DNA from: Candidatus Thorarchaeota archaeon
GTDB taxonomy: Archaea > Asgardarchaeota > Thorarchaeia > Thorarchaeales > Thorarchaeaceae
Reading direction: 5' to 3'
Length of the DNA: 64,000 nt
Assembly: GCA_016841005.1 (NCBI GenBank)
Contig: JAEORG010000035.1
Coordinates: 31,759-95,758, forward strand
Position 1 is the stretch's first letter, and every line of letters begins with the position of its first letter. Below, piece after piece: positions 1 through 8,897 of this stretch. A program made the translations under genes and the position numbers. The notes beneath the pieces were generated by a model that saw only the letters and a list, made by a program, of their open reading frames with translations, made no database searches and had not been told where the DNA came from.

Positions 1-1227
1 ACATAGAAGTGCGAAGAACTTTCTTCCCTCTCGAGCAATTGTTTCGATTCTTGCTTTAGGAAGAGCTAACTCTTGTCTGCTCTCTGGGCAGAATTGATGC
101 GATTCCTCTAATACCAGTAAGAAAGGAGGGATTCTGTTCTGTCTTCTAAGGTGAAGAAGCTCACCGGCAAGATGTGATACGATGATTTGTTTCTTCTTGA
201 GACTGACAAAATCACTCAAATCGATAAGCGTAATTTTTCCAGGACGTACGATATTCTTTACTTCTGGGACTCCTTCCTTTCCAAAAAGTCCTGTATCTTC
301 GAGATTGATAAGCCACCCAACCAGTGCTTCCCGAGTATTCTTACTGATAGTGTCATCATCCTTTACAATATTGATCAAGTCTTGTAATGTATAACCTTCT
401 TTGAATTGATCACGGATGTCTGATATCTTCCTTCTTAAATCACGGATTTGCACACCTGACATTCCAGCAACGTATGCACCAATTGATTCTGCAGATAGGT
501 TTTGAACAGGGATTTGAATATGTGAAGCCCGAATATGTTCGACTTCAAATGAACCTGGAGGAAGTCCAAAGTCATTCGGTTTGAGATCTTTCAGGTAAGA
601 ATATTCTCCATGAACATCAACAACCACAACACTGAGCCTTCCCTCTTCCTCAGTTCGTGCCATAATTTCTTCCAACATAACTGATACAAAATAGCTCTTT
701 CCTGCTCCTGACATGGCTAGAATTGCTAGATGCTTCGAAAGTAATCTATCAATTGATGCACAAAACTCCAGATCATGGTTGGCAACCATTCCTAATCTAA
801 GACCTTCCTCTGTGTCTAAATGAAGAAACTTTGCCAGCATATCAGTGTCAGCTCTTCTTACAACCGCTCCTGGTGATACTGTAGTATAAGGACGTACAGT
901 TCGGTCATTTATCCAGAATCCTACTACTCTTGTTTCTGCAACAGTATATTGCCAACGATCTGTAGGAAAGATAGCTCTTAGAGGTTCACCTCTGGACTGA
1001 TACTCTCTCACTGCCTCTGCATGCTGAAAATAACGATTTGTACGTACAATATCCTGAACACGTGCTATAATCTTCCCAAATTCAGTTTCTACTGTGACAA
1101 ACTCACCTCTTCTAACTGTAGTTTCATTGAGACCACCTTCTAGGACAAATGTAAATTCCATGACATTAGGTCCATCATTTGTGCATACAACTGTTCCAAG
1201 TCGGTGTCTAGGGTTTAGTTCAACCAT
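1..1227 (-). CDS. herA: HerA-type DNA translocase/ATPase (3' end cut by window edge)
   Basis: HerA is a hexameric FtsK/VirB4-like ATPase that pumps DNA and works with the NurA nuclease in end resection. Translating the minus strand from the ATG at 1227 gives 409 codons, open to the window edge. It starts MVELNPRHRLGTVV with a small beta-barrel (HAS-barrel-like) domain, followed by the Walker A motif MSGAGKSY at about residues 171-178, a VVVDVHGEYSYL stretch, and the Walker B-type LLVLEESHQF near the edge. The last readable residues, REGRKFFALLC, fit the sensor region, so roughly the last 100-150 residues are missing. It begins 4 bp after the stop of nurA, so the two are co-transcribed. Confidence is high because both motif order and gene partner agree. 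Confidence 0.93.
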   Translation of the reverse strand, partial: MVELNPRHRLGTVVCTNDGPNVMEFTFVLEGGLNETTVRRGEFVTVETEFGKIIARVQDIVRTNRYFQHAEAVREYQSRGEPLRAIFPTDRWQYTVAETRVVGFWINDRTVRPYTTVSPGAVVRRADTDMLAKFLHLDTEEGLRLGMVANHDLEFCASIDRLLSKHLAILAMSGAGKSYFVSVMLEEIMARTEEEGRLSVVVVDVHGEYSYLKDLKPNDFGLPPGSFEVEHIRASHIQIPVQNLSAESIGAYVAGMSGVQIRDLRRKISDIRDQFKEGYTLQDLINIVKDDDTISKNTREALVGWLINLEDTGLFGKEGVPEVKNIVRPGKITLIDLSDFVSLKKKQIIVSHLAGELLHLRRQNRIPPFLLVLEESHQFCPESRQELALPKARIETIAREGRKFFALLC

Positions 1228-1230
1228 TCC

Positions 1231-2394
1231 TTAACCTCCAAAAGGATTTCTTGCTCTTCGTTTTTCAAGTGTTGAATAGGTGAGACCTGAAAGAGCCATT
1301 AGGCGATCGATAACAAGACGAGCTTCATTGTTACTGATTCTTGCCCGAGCATCTGCCTCGACAATAGGAGATGGTAGTCCGTATTCGGGATGCTGACATG
1401 ATAGAGGTAGAATTGCAGATAAAGCACGATTAAGCTGTTGAATACCTTCTGCACCATCAGACTTCACCATTACTTCAACACGTAATGGTAAGTCGTGCCT
1501 TGCAGTCTTCAGATAAGTCACCCAAATTGAAGATGCCCAAGTGGTCAAGTCATTGTGCGGAGAGTTTGAGTTTTGAGGAAGTTCGCCCGAGTAACGGAAA
1601 GCAAAGGTTCGTTCTCCCTCCTCCAGAAAAGTGTCCAATAGATCACAATCTCTTGAAATTTTGAGCAACCAACGATAGTCCACACCCTGCATCTTCTCAA
1701 AAGTTGATGGATTTCTAAGTATGTGAGGCAGAATATCGCCAAGTGTGTTGACTATTCTTGTAGACCTGCTGTCTTTCACTATCCCAACCAATGTAGCTCT
1801 TTTCTTTGCTACTTTGTTGTAGAGTTGCCTATATAGAGCCAGTACCTCTTGGAACTTCTCATGAGCAACTGTGCCAACTGGAGGTCGATCTCTAGGATGG
1901 TAAAATAAACTTCCATCTAATAGAATAATATCAGTATGAAATTCGTCCAGCGCTGAGATTGTAACTCGTAATTCCGCAGCCATCCTTTCTAAAGATGCAA
2001 GTTGGTCTAATTCAGGTCCTGACATTGACAGCATGATTAGCTTCACGGATGGTTCAGGAAAAGGGTCTGGATAGAATTCAACATTTGGGCCTTCATCAGA
2101 TATAAACTGAAAGACTACAGCAATTGCTCGAGTGATTAGAAGATCCATAGATCTAAACCGTTTTCGTATTAGACCTCCATCAATTCCAGTAATCGATAAA
2201 CCATCGAGACTCGTAGGTTTGATTTGAGTTATGAATTGTGACTCGACAGATTCTGTGATTAGAGCTGGAAAGTTGCCCAAATCCAATGTGTCCTTAATAT
2301 CATGCATTACAGTGCCAAAATTCTTTCTTGTTTCCTCGATTTTCTCGATTTCTTCTACTAGAAGTGAGAGCATTCTATCGAGGTTCTTATCCAC
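1231..2394 (-). CDS. nurA: NurA 5'-3' nuclease
   Basis: NurA is the nuclease partner of HerA and resects DNA ends to give 3' overhangs for recombination. The 387-residue protein has the expected length and the two conserved acidic motifs: GIDGG with Asp72 and LLDGSLF with Asp160, the metal-binding residues of the PIWI/RNaseH-like fold. The GTG start at 2394 overlaps the TAG stop of pyrG by one base (TAGTG), and herA follows 4 bp downstream. In many archaea nurA and herA flank mre11 and rad50; neither is visible here, although the herA side is cut by the window edge. Confidence 0.93.
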   Translation of the reverse strand: MDKNLDRMLSLLVEEIEKIEETRKNFGTVMHDIKDTLDLGNFPALITESVESQFITQIKPTSLDGLSITGIDGGLIRKRFRSMDLLITRAIAVVFQFISDEGPNVEFYPDPFPEPSVKLIMLSMSGPELDQLASLERMAAELRVTISALDEFHTDIILLDGSLFYHPRDRPPVGTVAHEKFQEVLALYRQLYNKVAKKRATLVGIVKDSRSTRIVNTLGDILPHILRNPSTFEKMQGVDYRWLLKISRDCDLLDTFLEEGERTFAFRYSGELPQNSNSPHNDLTTWASSIWVTYLKTARHDLPLRVEVMVKSDGAEGIQQLNRALSAILPLSCQHPEYGLPSPIVEADARARISNNEARLVIDRLMALSGLTYSTLEKRRARNPFGG

Positions 2395-4088
2395 TATTTT
2401 CGCCTCTTGTTATTGTATTCCAGAGCGGCCCTTATTAACCCAAGATAAAGTGGATGCGCTTTTCCTGGTTGGGATTTGAATTCAGGATGAAATTGTACAC
2501 CCAACCAAAAGGGATGATTAGTAAGTTCGATAGCATTAATAATTTCTCCAGTGGTGTCATGTGCAGACACAATCATTCCTTTTTCTTCCATTCGGCTCAG
2601 ATACCGCTCTATCAAGTGGTAACGATGCCTAAATCGCTCTCTGGTGTTTGTAGTCTGATAGAGATTATGTAGATGTGTTCCTTCGCGAATTATTACCTCA
2701 TGTCCGCCAAGTCGCATGGTTCCTCCTTTGCTTTCAGTTGATTTTTGTTCGTCCATAAGATCAATTACAGGATACAGACTGTTACTATCAACCTCGGTTG
2801 TATGGGATCCTTCCCAACCCATTACATGTCGAGCAAATGCCACTGTTCCAAGCTGAGCTCCATAGCAAATTCCTAAGAAAGGGATTTTAGAATCTAGTGT
2901 CACGATTGCTGCGTTTATCATACCATCCACACCTCGTTCTCCAAAACCAGGTGTTAGCAATACACCATCCACATCTGACAAGTCATCGTTAAGGCATTCA
3001 AGATCACATCTTTCTTCAGTTTCAATAAATTTGATTTTGATTTTTGCACCACACATTGCAGCTGCATGAGCCAAGGCTTCATTGATACTTTTGTATGAAT
3101 CACTTAGTGTAGTGTATTTTCCAGGCATTGCAATTGTAACAGTCTTTGGTGGATTCTCAAACGATTCAGCGATTTTGCTCCAAGATGCTGTATCAGGATT
3201 TCGTTCATCTAATCCAAGGTGATTTACTATTATATTCCCAAGACCTTGCTCTTCAAAGGAAAGAGGTAGCTGATAGATACTCGGTATATCAGGATTAGAA
3301 ATGACTCTCTCTTCTGGAAGATTACAAAAGAGGGCAATCTTCTTTTCAGCCTGTTCTGTTAGTCTGCTCTCAGCTCTGCATACCACTATATCAGGTTGAA
3401 GCCCTAATCCTTGTAGTGTCCTTACACTATGTTGAGTGGGTTTTGTCTTAAACTCTCCAACAGATGCCATATATGGTACTAATGTCACATGTACAAATGC
3501 AACCCGATTTCGTCCTATCTCTCTAGCGAGCTGACGTACTGCCTCTAAAAATGGCATTGCTTCAATATCTCCTGCGGTACCTCCAATCTCAACAAGTATC
3601 ACATCAAGATTTGAATCGCGGGAGGCAACATCCCATATTCGTTGTTTTATGTAATCAGTCACATGGGGAATAATTTGAACCGTTCGTCCGAGGTAACTAC
3701 CTTTTCGTTCACCCAAGATTACTGAGAGATAGATCTGACCAGATGTGATATTTTCAGAGGGGTGAGATTCGATTCCTGTAAACCTTTCATATGTTCCAAA
3801 GTCCAAGTCAATTTCGGATATATTGAATTCAAATTCCTCAACTGGTTTGAAAGTCCATGTCTGATCGGTAACAAAGACTTCTCCATGTTCGATTGGGTTC
3901 ATAGTACCAGGGTCGATGTTCAGGTATGGATCAATTTTCATTATCTTAATCTTATAACCTCTAAATTGGAGAAGTTTAGCAATTGATGCAGTAGTTACTC
4001 CTTTGCCAATTCCAGAAAGTACTCCACCAGTCACAAATATGAACCGAACATTCTTTTTTGATTCCAATAATACTGCCTCTTGATACAC
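2394..4088 (-). CDS. pyrG: CTP synthase
   Basis: Converts UTP to CTP with ATP and glutamine, the last step of pyrimidine synthesis. The N-terminal synthetase domain carries the P-loop GGVLSGIGKGVTTAS (about residues 21-35). The C-terminal class I glutamine amidotransferase domain has the nucleophile in GICYGAQLG (about residue 405) and the catalytic His/Glu in VQFHPEFKS. At 564 residues it is slightly long because the GTG at 4088 gives an N-terminal MYQEAVLL tail. The TTG at 4067 is an alternative start with a GAGG about 8 nt upstream and yields the more usual MESKKNVRFIFVTGG. It heads the pyrG-nurA-herA transcription unit, with a TATA-like box just upstream. Confidence 0.96.
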   Translation of the reverse strand: MYQEAVLLESKKNVRFIFVTGGVLSGIGKGVTTASIAKLLQFRGYKIKIMKIDPYLNIDPGTMNPIEHGEVFVTDQTWTFKPVEEFEFNISEIDLDFGTYERFTGIESHPSENITSGQIYLSVILGERKGSYLGRTVQIIPHVTDYIKQRIWDVASRDSNLDVILVEIGGTAGDIEAMPFLEAVRQLAREIGRNRVAFVHVTLVPYMASVGEFKTKPTQHSVRTLQGLGLQPDIVVCRAESRLTEQAEKKIALFCNLPEERVISNPDIPSIYQLPLSFEEQGLGNIIVNHLGLDERNPDTASWSKIAESFENPPKTVTIAMPGKYTTLSDSYKSINEALAHAAAMCGAKIKIKFIETEERCDLECLNDDLSDVDGVLLTPGFGERGVDGMINAAIVTLDSKIPFLGICYGAQLGTVAFARHVMGWEGSHTTEVDSNSLYPVIDLMDEQKSTESKGGTMRLGGHEVIIREGTHLHNLYQTTNTRERFRHRYHLIERYLSRMEEKGMIVSAHDTTGEIINAIELTNHPFWLGVQFHPEFKSQPGKAHPLYLGLIRAALEYNNKRRK

Positions 4089-4134
4089 TATTGACCCTTA
4101 CATACAAGTCACATGGGCGACTTTTTCAGAATCG

Positions 4135-4141
4135 TATAAAG
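4135..4141 (-). promoter_or_regulatory. TATA-like box for the pyrG-nurA-herA unit
   Basis: Minus-strand CTTTATA lies in the 75-bp gap between the small GTPase gene and pyrG, about 45-75 bp upstream of the candidate pyrG starts. It suggests pyrG has its own promoter. Assigned by motif and position only. Confidence 0.4.
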
Positions 4142-4163
4142 TAATCGTTCAGTATGCCTAACT

Positions 4164-4745
4164 TCAATGTAATGGCTGCATCAGTGCACTGGCGCGCATT
4201 GCGTCGTGAAACAGGATTTCAAATGCTTCGAGCACGTTTAGTCCGTTCATTGCTACACTCTTGAGCACAGGAATCGAAGAGGGTATCCTGAGATGGTTTC
4301 GCAACCTCTCTTCGTCTATTGCATCAGGAAGATCTTGTTTGTTCAGACATACAACAAGTGGAAATGGACGGTCTTCATCTGAAATTAAGGTCATAAGTTC
4401 ATTCCAGCTTGCTAAGTTTTCATCTAATAATGCCTCTTGTGAGTCTGCGACAAAAACGATACCATCGGCACCTACCAATACAACTTCACGTGTCGAACGA
4501 TAGAAATCTTGTCCTGTTGCAGACCAGATGTGAGTGTTAATTGTCCAGCTGTCACCAAGAGCAAATGGAATAGTACCAAAGTCACAAAACATCGTACGTC
4601 CTACGGTGTTTTCTATTGATGTCAAACGATCTGCACAGTCCAGACTCTTGAAAAGCCATCGTATGGATGTTGTTTTTCCACTCATTGCTGGTCCGAAAAA
4701 GACAATTTTCAATCCAACTGTCCGATTCCCATAATCTACTATCAA
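4164..4745 (-). CDS. MglA/Ras-like small GTPase
   Basis: A 193-residue single-domain GTPase of the Ras superfamily. Visible motifs are the P-loop GPAMSGKTT (residues 18-26), a switch I-type stretch TVGRTMFCDFG, a switch II-type WSATGQDFYRSTRE and the base-specificity motif NKQD near residue 130. Wording such as GQDFYRSTREVVLVGADGIVFVADSQ resembles the MglA branch rather than Rab or Rho. There is no C-terminal prenylation cysteine. The gene lies 11 bp downstream of an unknown gene and two genes from a tandem roadblock protein. MglA-like GTPases are regulated by roadblock (MglB) partners, so a functional unit is likely. What it controls cannot be told from sequence. Confidence 0.88.
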   Translation of the reverse strand: MIVDYGNRTVGLKIVFFGPAMSGKTTSIRWLFKSLDCADRLTSIENTVGRTMFCDFGTIPFALGDSWTINTHIWSATGQDFYRSTREVVLVGADGIVFVADSQEALLDENLASWNELMTLISDEDRPFPLVVCLNKQDLPDAIDEERLRNHLRIPSSIPVLKSVAMNGLNVLEAFEILFHDAMRASALMQPLH

Positions 4746-4756
4746 TCACAGCCCTC

Positions 4757-5677
4757 CTATGTACCCCACATGCTATCAACAAAGGCTCCAAGCCCTGATA
4801 GTGTTCCTAGCTTGACACAGTCAGAGAAATCTTCATGCCACTCCGCTCGAATAAATCGGATTAGATCCATTAGGTTTCCTCCTTCCCATCCAATAGCTTC
4901 GTATAAGTTACGTTCAGTTAACACGGTAGAAGTCCCCAGCTCTCGTGCTAACCTGATCCTTGAGAGAAGTGTGACTGCTCTTCTGGCTGCATGGACAAAA
5001 CTATTGATTTCTTCTACAAACATATCATGAGTTATTTTTTCAGATTCATCATCAAGTTTTAGAACGGCGTTCATTATTCCATCCGAAACTTTAGCACCGC
5101 GAAGTGACTTACTCAGCAACCTTCTGATACGTTCGAGGGATTGATTCTTACGCGTTAGAATCTTATCGACAATTCGCTTCTCAACTTCTAGGCTGCTTAC
5201 CTCTTGATTCACTAAATCAAATTTCATTGAAGAAGGAGATGAAAGTCGAAGAACACCACATGCTTTCGAAGCTTGAGAGATATGAGTAATTACTTCTTCC
5301 AATGTTTCCTCACTGACGTATACACCCATTGTGTTTGTTCCAAGTGGTATCCCAATTATCCATCCAGTGAAGTGGTTGATTCGTTCTAGTGCTAGGCGAA
5401 GATTGGATGTGAGACAGCATACAGTAGTTCTGTTAACCTCATAGTTATGCTTCTCTTCTTCCCAAACAGAAAGAATCTCATCTTCTGAGGTGAAATCCCT
5501 CCAGAATACCATCTTATGGCGATGAGGACCTAAAAGTACTAAACTTTCAACCATATCATCTACTAATTCCATATCATTACCCGTTACTAAAATCGGGAGC
5601 CGATTCATGATTGAATTCAGTAAAAGAGGGAATTCATTGTCCAATATTTCAATTAATCGCATTATAGAATAACTCAT
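4757..5677 (-). CDS. unknown protein between roadblock and small GTPase genes
   Basis: I do not recognise this 306-residue protein. It has no transmembrane segment or signal peptide. Residues 25-170 look alpha/beta, with hydrophobic strands such as LPILVTGNDMELVDDMVESL and GWIIGIPLGTNTMGVYV. Residues 175-306 are mostly helical, basic and amphipathic, with IVDKILTRKNQSLERIRRLL at the start. The start overlaps the stop of the roadblock gene by 4 bp (ATGA) and the GTPase gene follows after 11 bp, so tight co-expression is expected. It might be a scaffold, effector or exchange factor for the GTPase, but that is inference from position only. Confidence 0.8.
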   Translation of the reverse strand: MSYSIMRLIEILDNEFPLLLNSIMNRLPILVTGNDMELVDDMVESLVLLGPHRHKMVFWRDFTSEDEILSVWEEEKHNYEVNRTTVCCLTSNLRLALERINHFTGWIIGIPLGTNTMGVYVSEETLEEVITHISQASKACGVLRLSSPSSMKFDLVNQEVSSLEVEKRIVDKILTRKNQSLERIRRLLSKSLRGAKVSDGIMNAVLKLDDESEKITHDMFVEEINSFVHAARRAVTLLSRIRLARELGTSTVLTERNLYEAIGWEGGNLMDLIRFIRAEWHEDFSDCVKLGTLSGLGAFVDSMWGT

Positions 5678-6687
5678 GTTCGTTTCCTCGCTACTAGAAG
5701 GTCCCTTTTTGGGCGCTCGGATAGTATTAGTTCACGTAGATCTTGAGGTAATGCTGGACGAGTAACTGAAGCTGCACTTAGTACTCGCTGGGTTTCAGCG
5801 ATATAGTGCTTGAGCAATAAGCGCATCAGGCCAAGTTTTTGGTTATCTTTCTTCACCCACAAACTAAAGACGCCATTCGGAACTGCATAAATAAAATGGC
5901 GAGTTTCATTTGTTTCACACAATACTGTTTGCAGAGAACTGTTCCTCAGTGTTCGTATGACTCTCTCGGAAGCATCGTGCATTGCAAATGACATTGCTGC
6001 GAGTCTATCATTCGTAAAGCCTTCTAATGATACTCTCACACCACCGCTGAGGGATAGAAAGACAGAATCGATATTTGGTATACTGTCATGGAGCTGGCGA
6101 AGTATTGATCTTAAGGCCAATGCCTGAGACCTGTCAAGAGAGATCATAGACCTCGATGTTGAATAGGTTGGCGCATTTCCATCTGCTACTGCGAAACCAC
6201 TAAGCACTTGTTGTGTTTCTTCCACACTATACGACCTGAGAGGTGGAAGTCTTCCATCTACATGCTGTTTGAGAAGAAATGAGACCCGTGTCATGCTGTC
6301 TCTCATTTCTATGAATAGAGCTGCAAGGTTTACTCTTGGTGCGGTTGTAATTGTCAAGAAGTAATCAGGATTGTTGGGAAGAGAAGCAAGGAATACCTTT
6401 GAGGTATCAGATTCCATTAACAGATAGTTGAAATTCCCGTGTATCAGTCTGGCAACACCAAATATTGCACATGTTGATGATGCAACTGCAAATACTTCTT
6501 CCTTGCTAAACCATACACCTGCACTCGCTACAGGAAGACCATCTTTCTGTATCAGAACGACATTCTCGACTCCTGTAATCAGTTTGATGTTCTGCAAGGT
6601 TTCATTGAGATCTTCAGTCAAGGGCTCAGCTCCGGACCTAAAGTAGTCCATTGATGAATCCTGTTCTAGACTATATAATCTCCACAA
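5674..6687 (-). CDS. tandem roadblock/LC7-domain protein
   Basis: Roadblock/LC7 (MglB-like) domains dimerise and act as GTPase regulators or scaffolds. The 337-residue protein appears to contain two. The first, about residues 25-140, has GVENVVLIQKDGLPVASAG and FNYLLMESDTSKVFLASLPNNPDYFLTI. The second, about residues 175-285, has IDSVFLSLSGGVRVSLEGFTND, ending FIYAVPNGVFSLWV. A fused pair would give an intramolecular dimer. The second start M13 (MDYFRSG) is possible. It follows the HD gene by 16 bp and overlaps the next gene by 4 bp. The nearby small GTPase is the obvious partner. The second domain is divergent, so that half of the call is less certain. Confidence 0.82.
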   Translation of the reverse strand: MWRLYSLEQDSSMDYFRSGAEPLTEDLNETLQNIKLITGVENVVLIQKDGLPVASAGVWFSKEEVFAVASSTCAIFGVARLIHGNFNYLLMESDTSKVFLASLPNNPDYFLTITTAPRVNLAALFIEMRDSMTRVSFLLKQHVDGRLPPLRSYSVEETQQVLSGFAVADGNAPTYSTSRSMISLDRSQALALRSILRQLHDSIPNIDSVFLSLSGGVRVSLEGFTNDRLAAMSFAMHDASERVIRTLRNSSLQTVLCETNETRHFIYAVPNGVFSLWVKKDNQKLGLMRLLLKHYIAETQRVLSAASVTRPALPQDLRELILSERPKRDLLVARKRT

Positions 6688-6703
6688 TAACCAGATGTGG
6701 CTA

Positions 6704-7999
6704 TTACATATGAATTAGAGCTGCATCTGGGACCTCTTGAAAGATTTCTCTTGCAGCGCGTTCGACTTTCTTTCTATGACGGTCAAAGGTATAGACACGA
6801 ATTACATCAAGATATATTTTCATCATTTCTGCAAACTTGGAAAACTCCGATAATTTTCTCTGTACTCTCTTACCCTCAATCATCTCAAAGATAGCAATCT
6901 CCATTGGGTCAAGTTGATGAGGATTGTAGGGAACAGATGGAAGTGTTGGTACATCTACAATCACATCAGCTGCTGGGACCTTGGCTGCTTCTGCAATTTC
7001 TTCTTGAATGCTTTCCCTTACTTTTCGTTTTGTTAACACTTTTGATACAAATCGATCCTCTGTGTGTAAGACCTTCTCAAAGGCTGATTTATAGAGCACT
7101 CTAGAATCAAGCATATTCATTATTCTTGATGCCTCTCGTGCATCATCAGATTCGGTCGGATTCAATCGTCTGATACGAGATACAAGTGACATATCATCTA
7201 GAGCAAGAAATTCATTTGGAGTAGCGAATGCGGTCAGATTAAGTGCTTTATCAGCAGCAGCTATTAACTTGATTAGCATTACTTCTACGCTCCTTACAGT
7301 TTTATGATAGTATACATTCAGAAACATCTCATATCTTGCCACTATGAAAGACTCCAGAGCGCCTCTTGCAGCCAAATCAAAATGAATCTCATAGTCTTTC
7401 GACACTTCCATGCTATTGATGAGACGGTGTATGTCTACAAGACCATAGTTTACTCCGCAATAGAATGAATCACGAATTAGATAGTCTAATTTATCTGCAT
7501 CAACTTGTCCTGCTGCTATGCCACTGACAACACTATCCATCTTTTTGGTTCTGCGACCACGTACTAAGTCAGCAATCCGTTTCTTTGATACTCCTCCATC
7601 CTCTATTATGTCACCAAGTTCACTCTCTTTGATAATCCATTCCCCTACATCTTCATGATTCTTTCCTTGTCGTTCAATCAATGGCTCTTCGAAAACATGG
7701 CTAAAGGGACCATGACCAATATCATGAAGAAGACCTGCCACTCGAACCTCTTGTAAATCCTCATCACCCAATCCTATCTGTTCTAGTAGTCTTTTTCCAG
7801 CTAGACCAGCTAGATACATTGCACCTATACAATGACCAAAACGTGTATGTTCTGCAGCCGGATAGACGTAGTGGGCTCCTGAGAGTTGTTTAATTCTGCG
7901 TAGACGCTGGTATGGTTCAGAATTGATAATTTTGCTCTCTAATTCTGTGATACCGATGAATCCATGAACGGGATCGTTGATTTCCATATCGAAATTCAT
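6704..7999 (-). CDS. HD-domain phosphohydrolase (dGTPase/SAMHD1-like)
   Basis: A metal-dependent phosphohydrolase of the HD superfamily, probably acting on nucleotides. The metal ligands are visible as HTRFGH and LLHDIGHGPFSHVFE, with a further conserved stretch AAGQVDADKLDYLIRDSFYCGV typical of the YdhJ/SAMHD1-like branch. I chose the ATG at 7999 (MNFDMEINDPVHGFI) because a GAGGT lies 7 nt upstream and it leaves a normal 22-bp gap after the XRE gene. An in-frame start at 8038 would add 13 residues and overlap that gene. The substrate could be a dNTP or a signalling nucleotide. It sits in the XRE-HD-roadblock-unknown-GTPase operon. Confidence 0.88.
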   Translation of the reverse strand: MNFDMEINDPVHGFIGITELESKIINSEPYQRLRRIKQLSGAHYVYPAAEHTRFGHCIGAMYLAGLAGKRLLEQIGLGDEDLQEVRVAGLLHDIGHGPFSHVFEEPLIERQGKNHEDVGEWIIKESELGDIIEDGGVSKKRIADLVRGRRTKKMDSVVSGIAAGQVDADKLDYLIRDSFYCGVNYGLVDIHRLINSMEVSKDYEIHFDLAARGALESFIVARYEMFLNVYYHKTVRSVEVMLIKLIAAADKALNLTAFATPNEFLALDDMSLVSRIRRLNPTESDDAREASRIMNMLDSRVLYKSAFEKVLHTEDRFVSKVLTKRKVRESIQEEIAEAAKVPAADVIVDVPTLPSVPYNPHQLDPMEIAIFEMIEGKRVQRKLSEFSKFAEMMKIYLDVIRVYTFDRHRKKVERAAREIFQEVPDAALIHM

Positions 8000-8021
8000 G
8001 ATTGTGACCTCAGTAGGGGTC

Positions 8022-8765
8022 CTATTTGTGTGGCTCAAATCCTCTTAATACTCGAACAAGTTCCTCTGGAGTATTCAGTTCTGAAACACAAAGAGGGAGA
8101 TGTATACTATCGGCAATCTTTACTGCAAGAGGATCTAGCTCTTTAACTCCCTGTAATATGACTGCTGCGGGTTTTACGGCAACCGAAGTCCCAATCTGAC
8201 TCGCCTTTATAGCAACCATTGGAGAACGTCCTGTGGAAACATTTGTCAGGATTGCAGCTCTTTGAGTAGTACCTCCGTAGAGACGTAATAGTTGCTGAGG
8301 TGTTAATGTTACAATTGCCTTGACGCTATCTAATGCGGTATATCCGTATATATCACGGTCTAAGAGGCTCTTGTGAGTTAAGACCTTGCATTCCAATTTA
8401 TCTACTAGTAGCCGTGCAGGTATAGGAACACCAAATTCTCTACTGTCTAGAATAGCATCGGATGCAATTTCAGGCGTTACTAGCTTTTCCAAAGCCATAG
8501 CAATTCGGCCACCACTAGCAGCATCCATTTCTATAAGACCCTCAACAAAACGCTTGATGGTTTCTACACGAGGAGACTTTCTCCTACCGCTTTCATAGTC
8601 ACTAATTACAGAGGGGGAAACTTCGAGATGTTTTGCCAAGTTTTTCTGAGAGATTTGAAATCTTTCTCGCCAGCGTTTCATAACCGCACCTGGATCTTCT
8701 TCCGCTAGACAAATTTCTCCTGCCATTGCTTCAGCAAGTCTCAGTAGTGCCTCATTCTGCTCCAT
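8022..8765 (-). CDS. XRE-family transcriptional regulator with C-terminal sensor-like domain
   Basis: A 247-residue archaeal regulator. Residues about 31-85 form an XRE/Cro-type helix-turn-helix, with the recognition region QKNLAKHLEVSPSVISDYESGRRKSP. The remaining 150 residues are an alpha/beta domain found in archaeal XRE regulators, probably ligand-binding or dimerising (VAVKPAAVILQGVKELDPLAVKIADSIHLPLCVS). It is the first gene of the minus-strand operon and diverges from the GPN GTPase gene; a short inverted repeat in the 132-bp divergent region is a candidate operator. The ligand is unknown. Confidence 0.85.
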   Translation of the reverse strand: MEQNEALLRLAEAMAGEICLAEEDPGAVMKRWRERFQISQKNLAKHLEVSPSVISDYESGRRKSPRVETIKRFVEGLIEMDAASGGRIAMALEKLVTPEIASDAILDSREFGVPIPARLLVDKLECKVLTHKSLLDRDIYGYTALDSVKAIVTLTPQQLLRLYGGTTQRAAILTNVSTGRSPMVAIKASQIGTSVAVKPAAVILQGVKELDPLAVKIADSIHLPLCVSELNTPEELVRVLRGFEPHK

Positions 8766-8816
8766 ATTTAATGATATGATTCATGTTTAAGATAAGAGTT
8801 GTTGCAAGTTCTCACT

Positions 8817-8840
8817 AAAAAATCGTCACGCGACGAAAAA
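8817..8840. promoter_or_regulatory. inverted repeat between divergent XRE and GPN genes
   Basis: TCGTC-ACGC-GACGA, flanked by A-runs, lies midway in the divergent intergenic region. It is the most GC-rich, dyad-symmetric stretch there and is placed where the XRE regulator could control both directions. A TATA-like AACAATATACC for the GPN gene follows immediately. No binding evidence. Confidence 0.35.
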
Positions 8841-8897
8841 CAATATACCTTGGACCTACCAAAGGACTCAAAGAGCTTTGTTAGGTAGACCGTTCAT

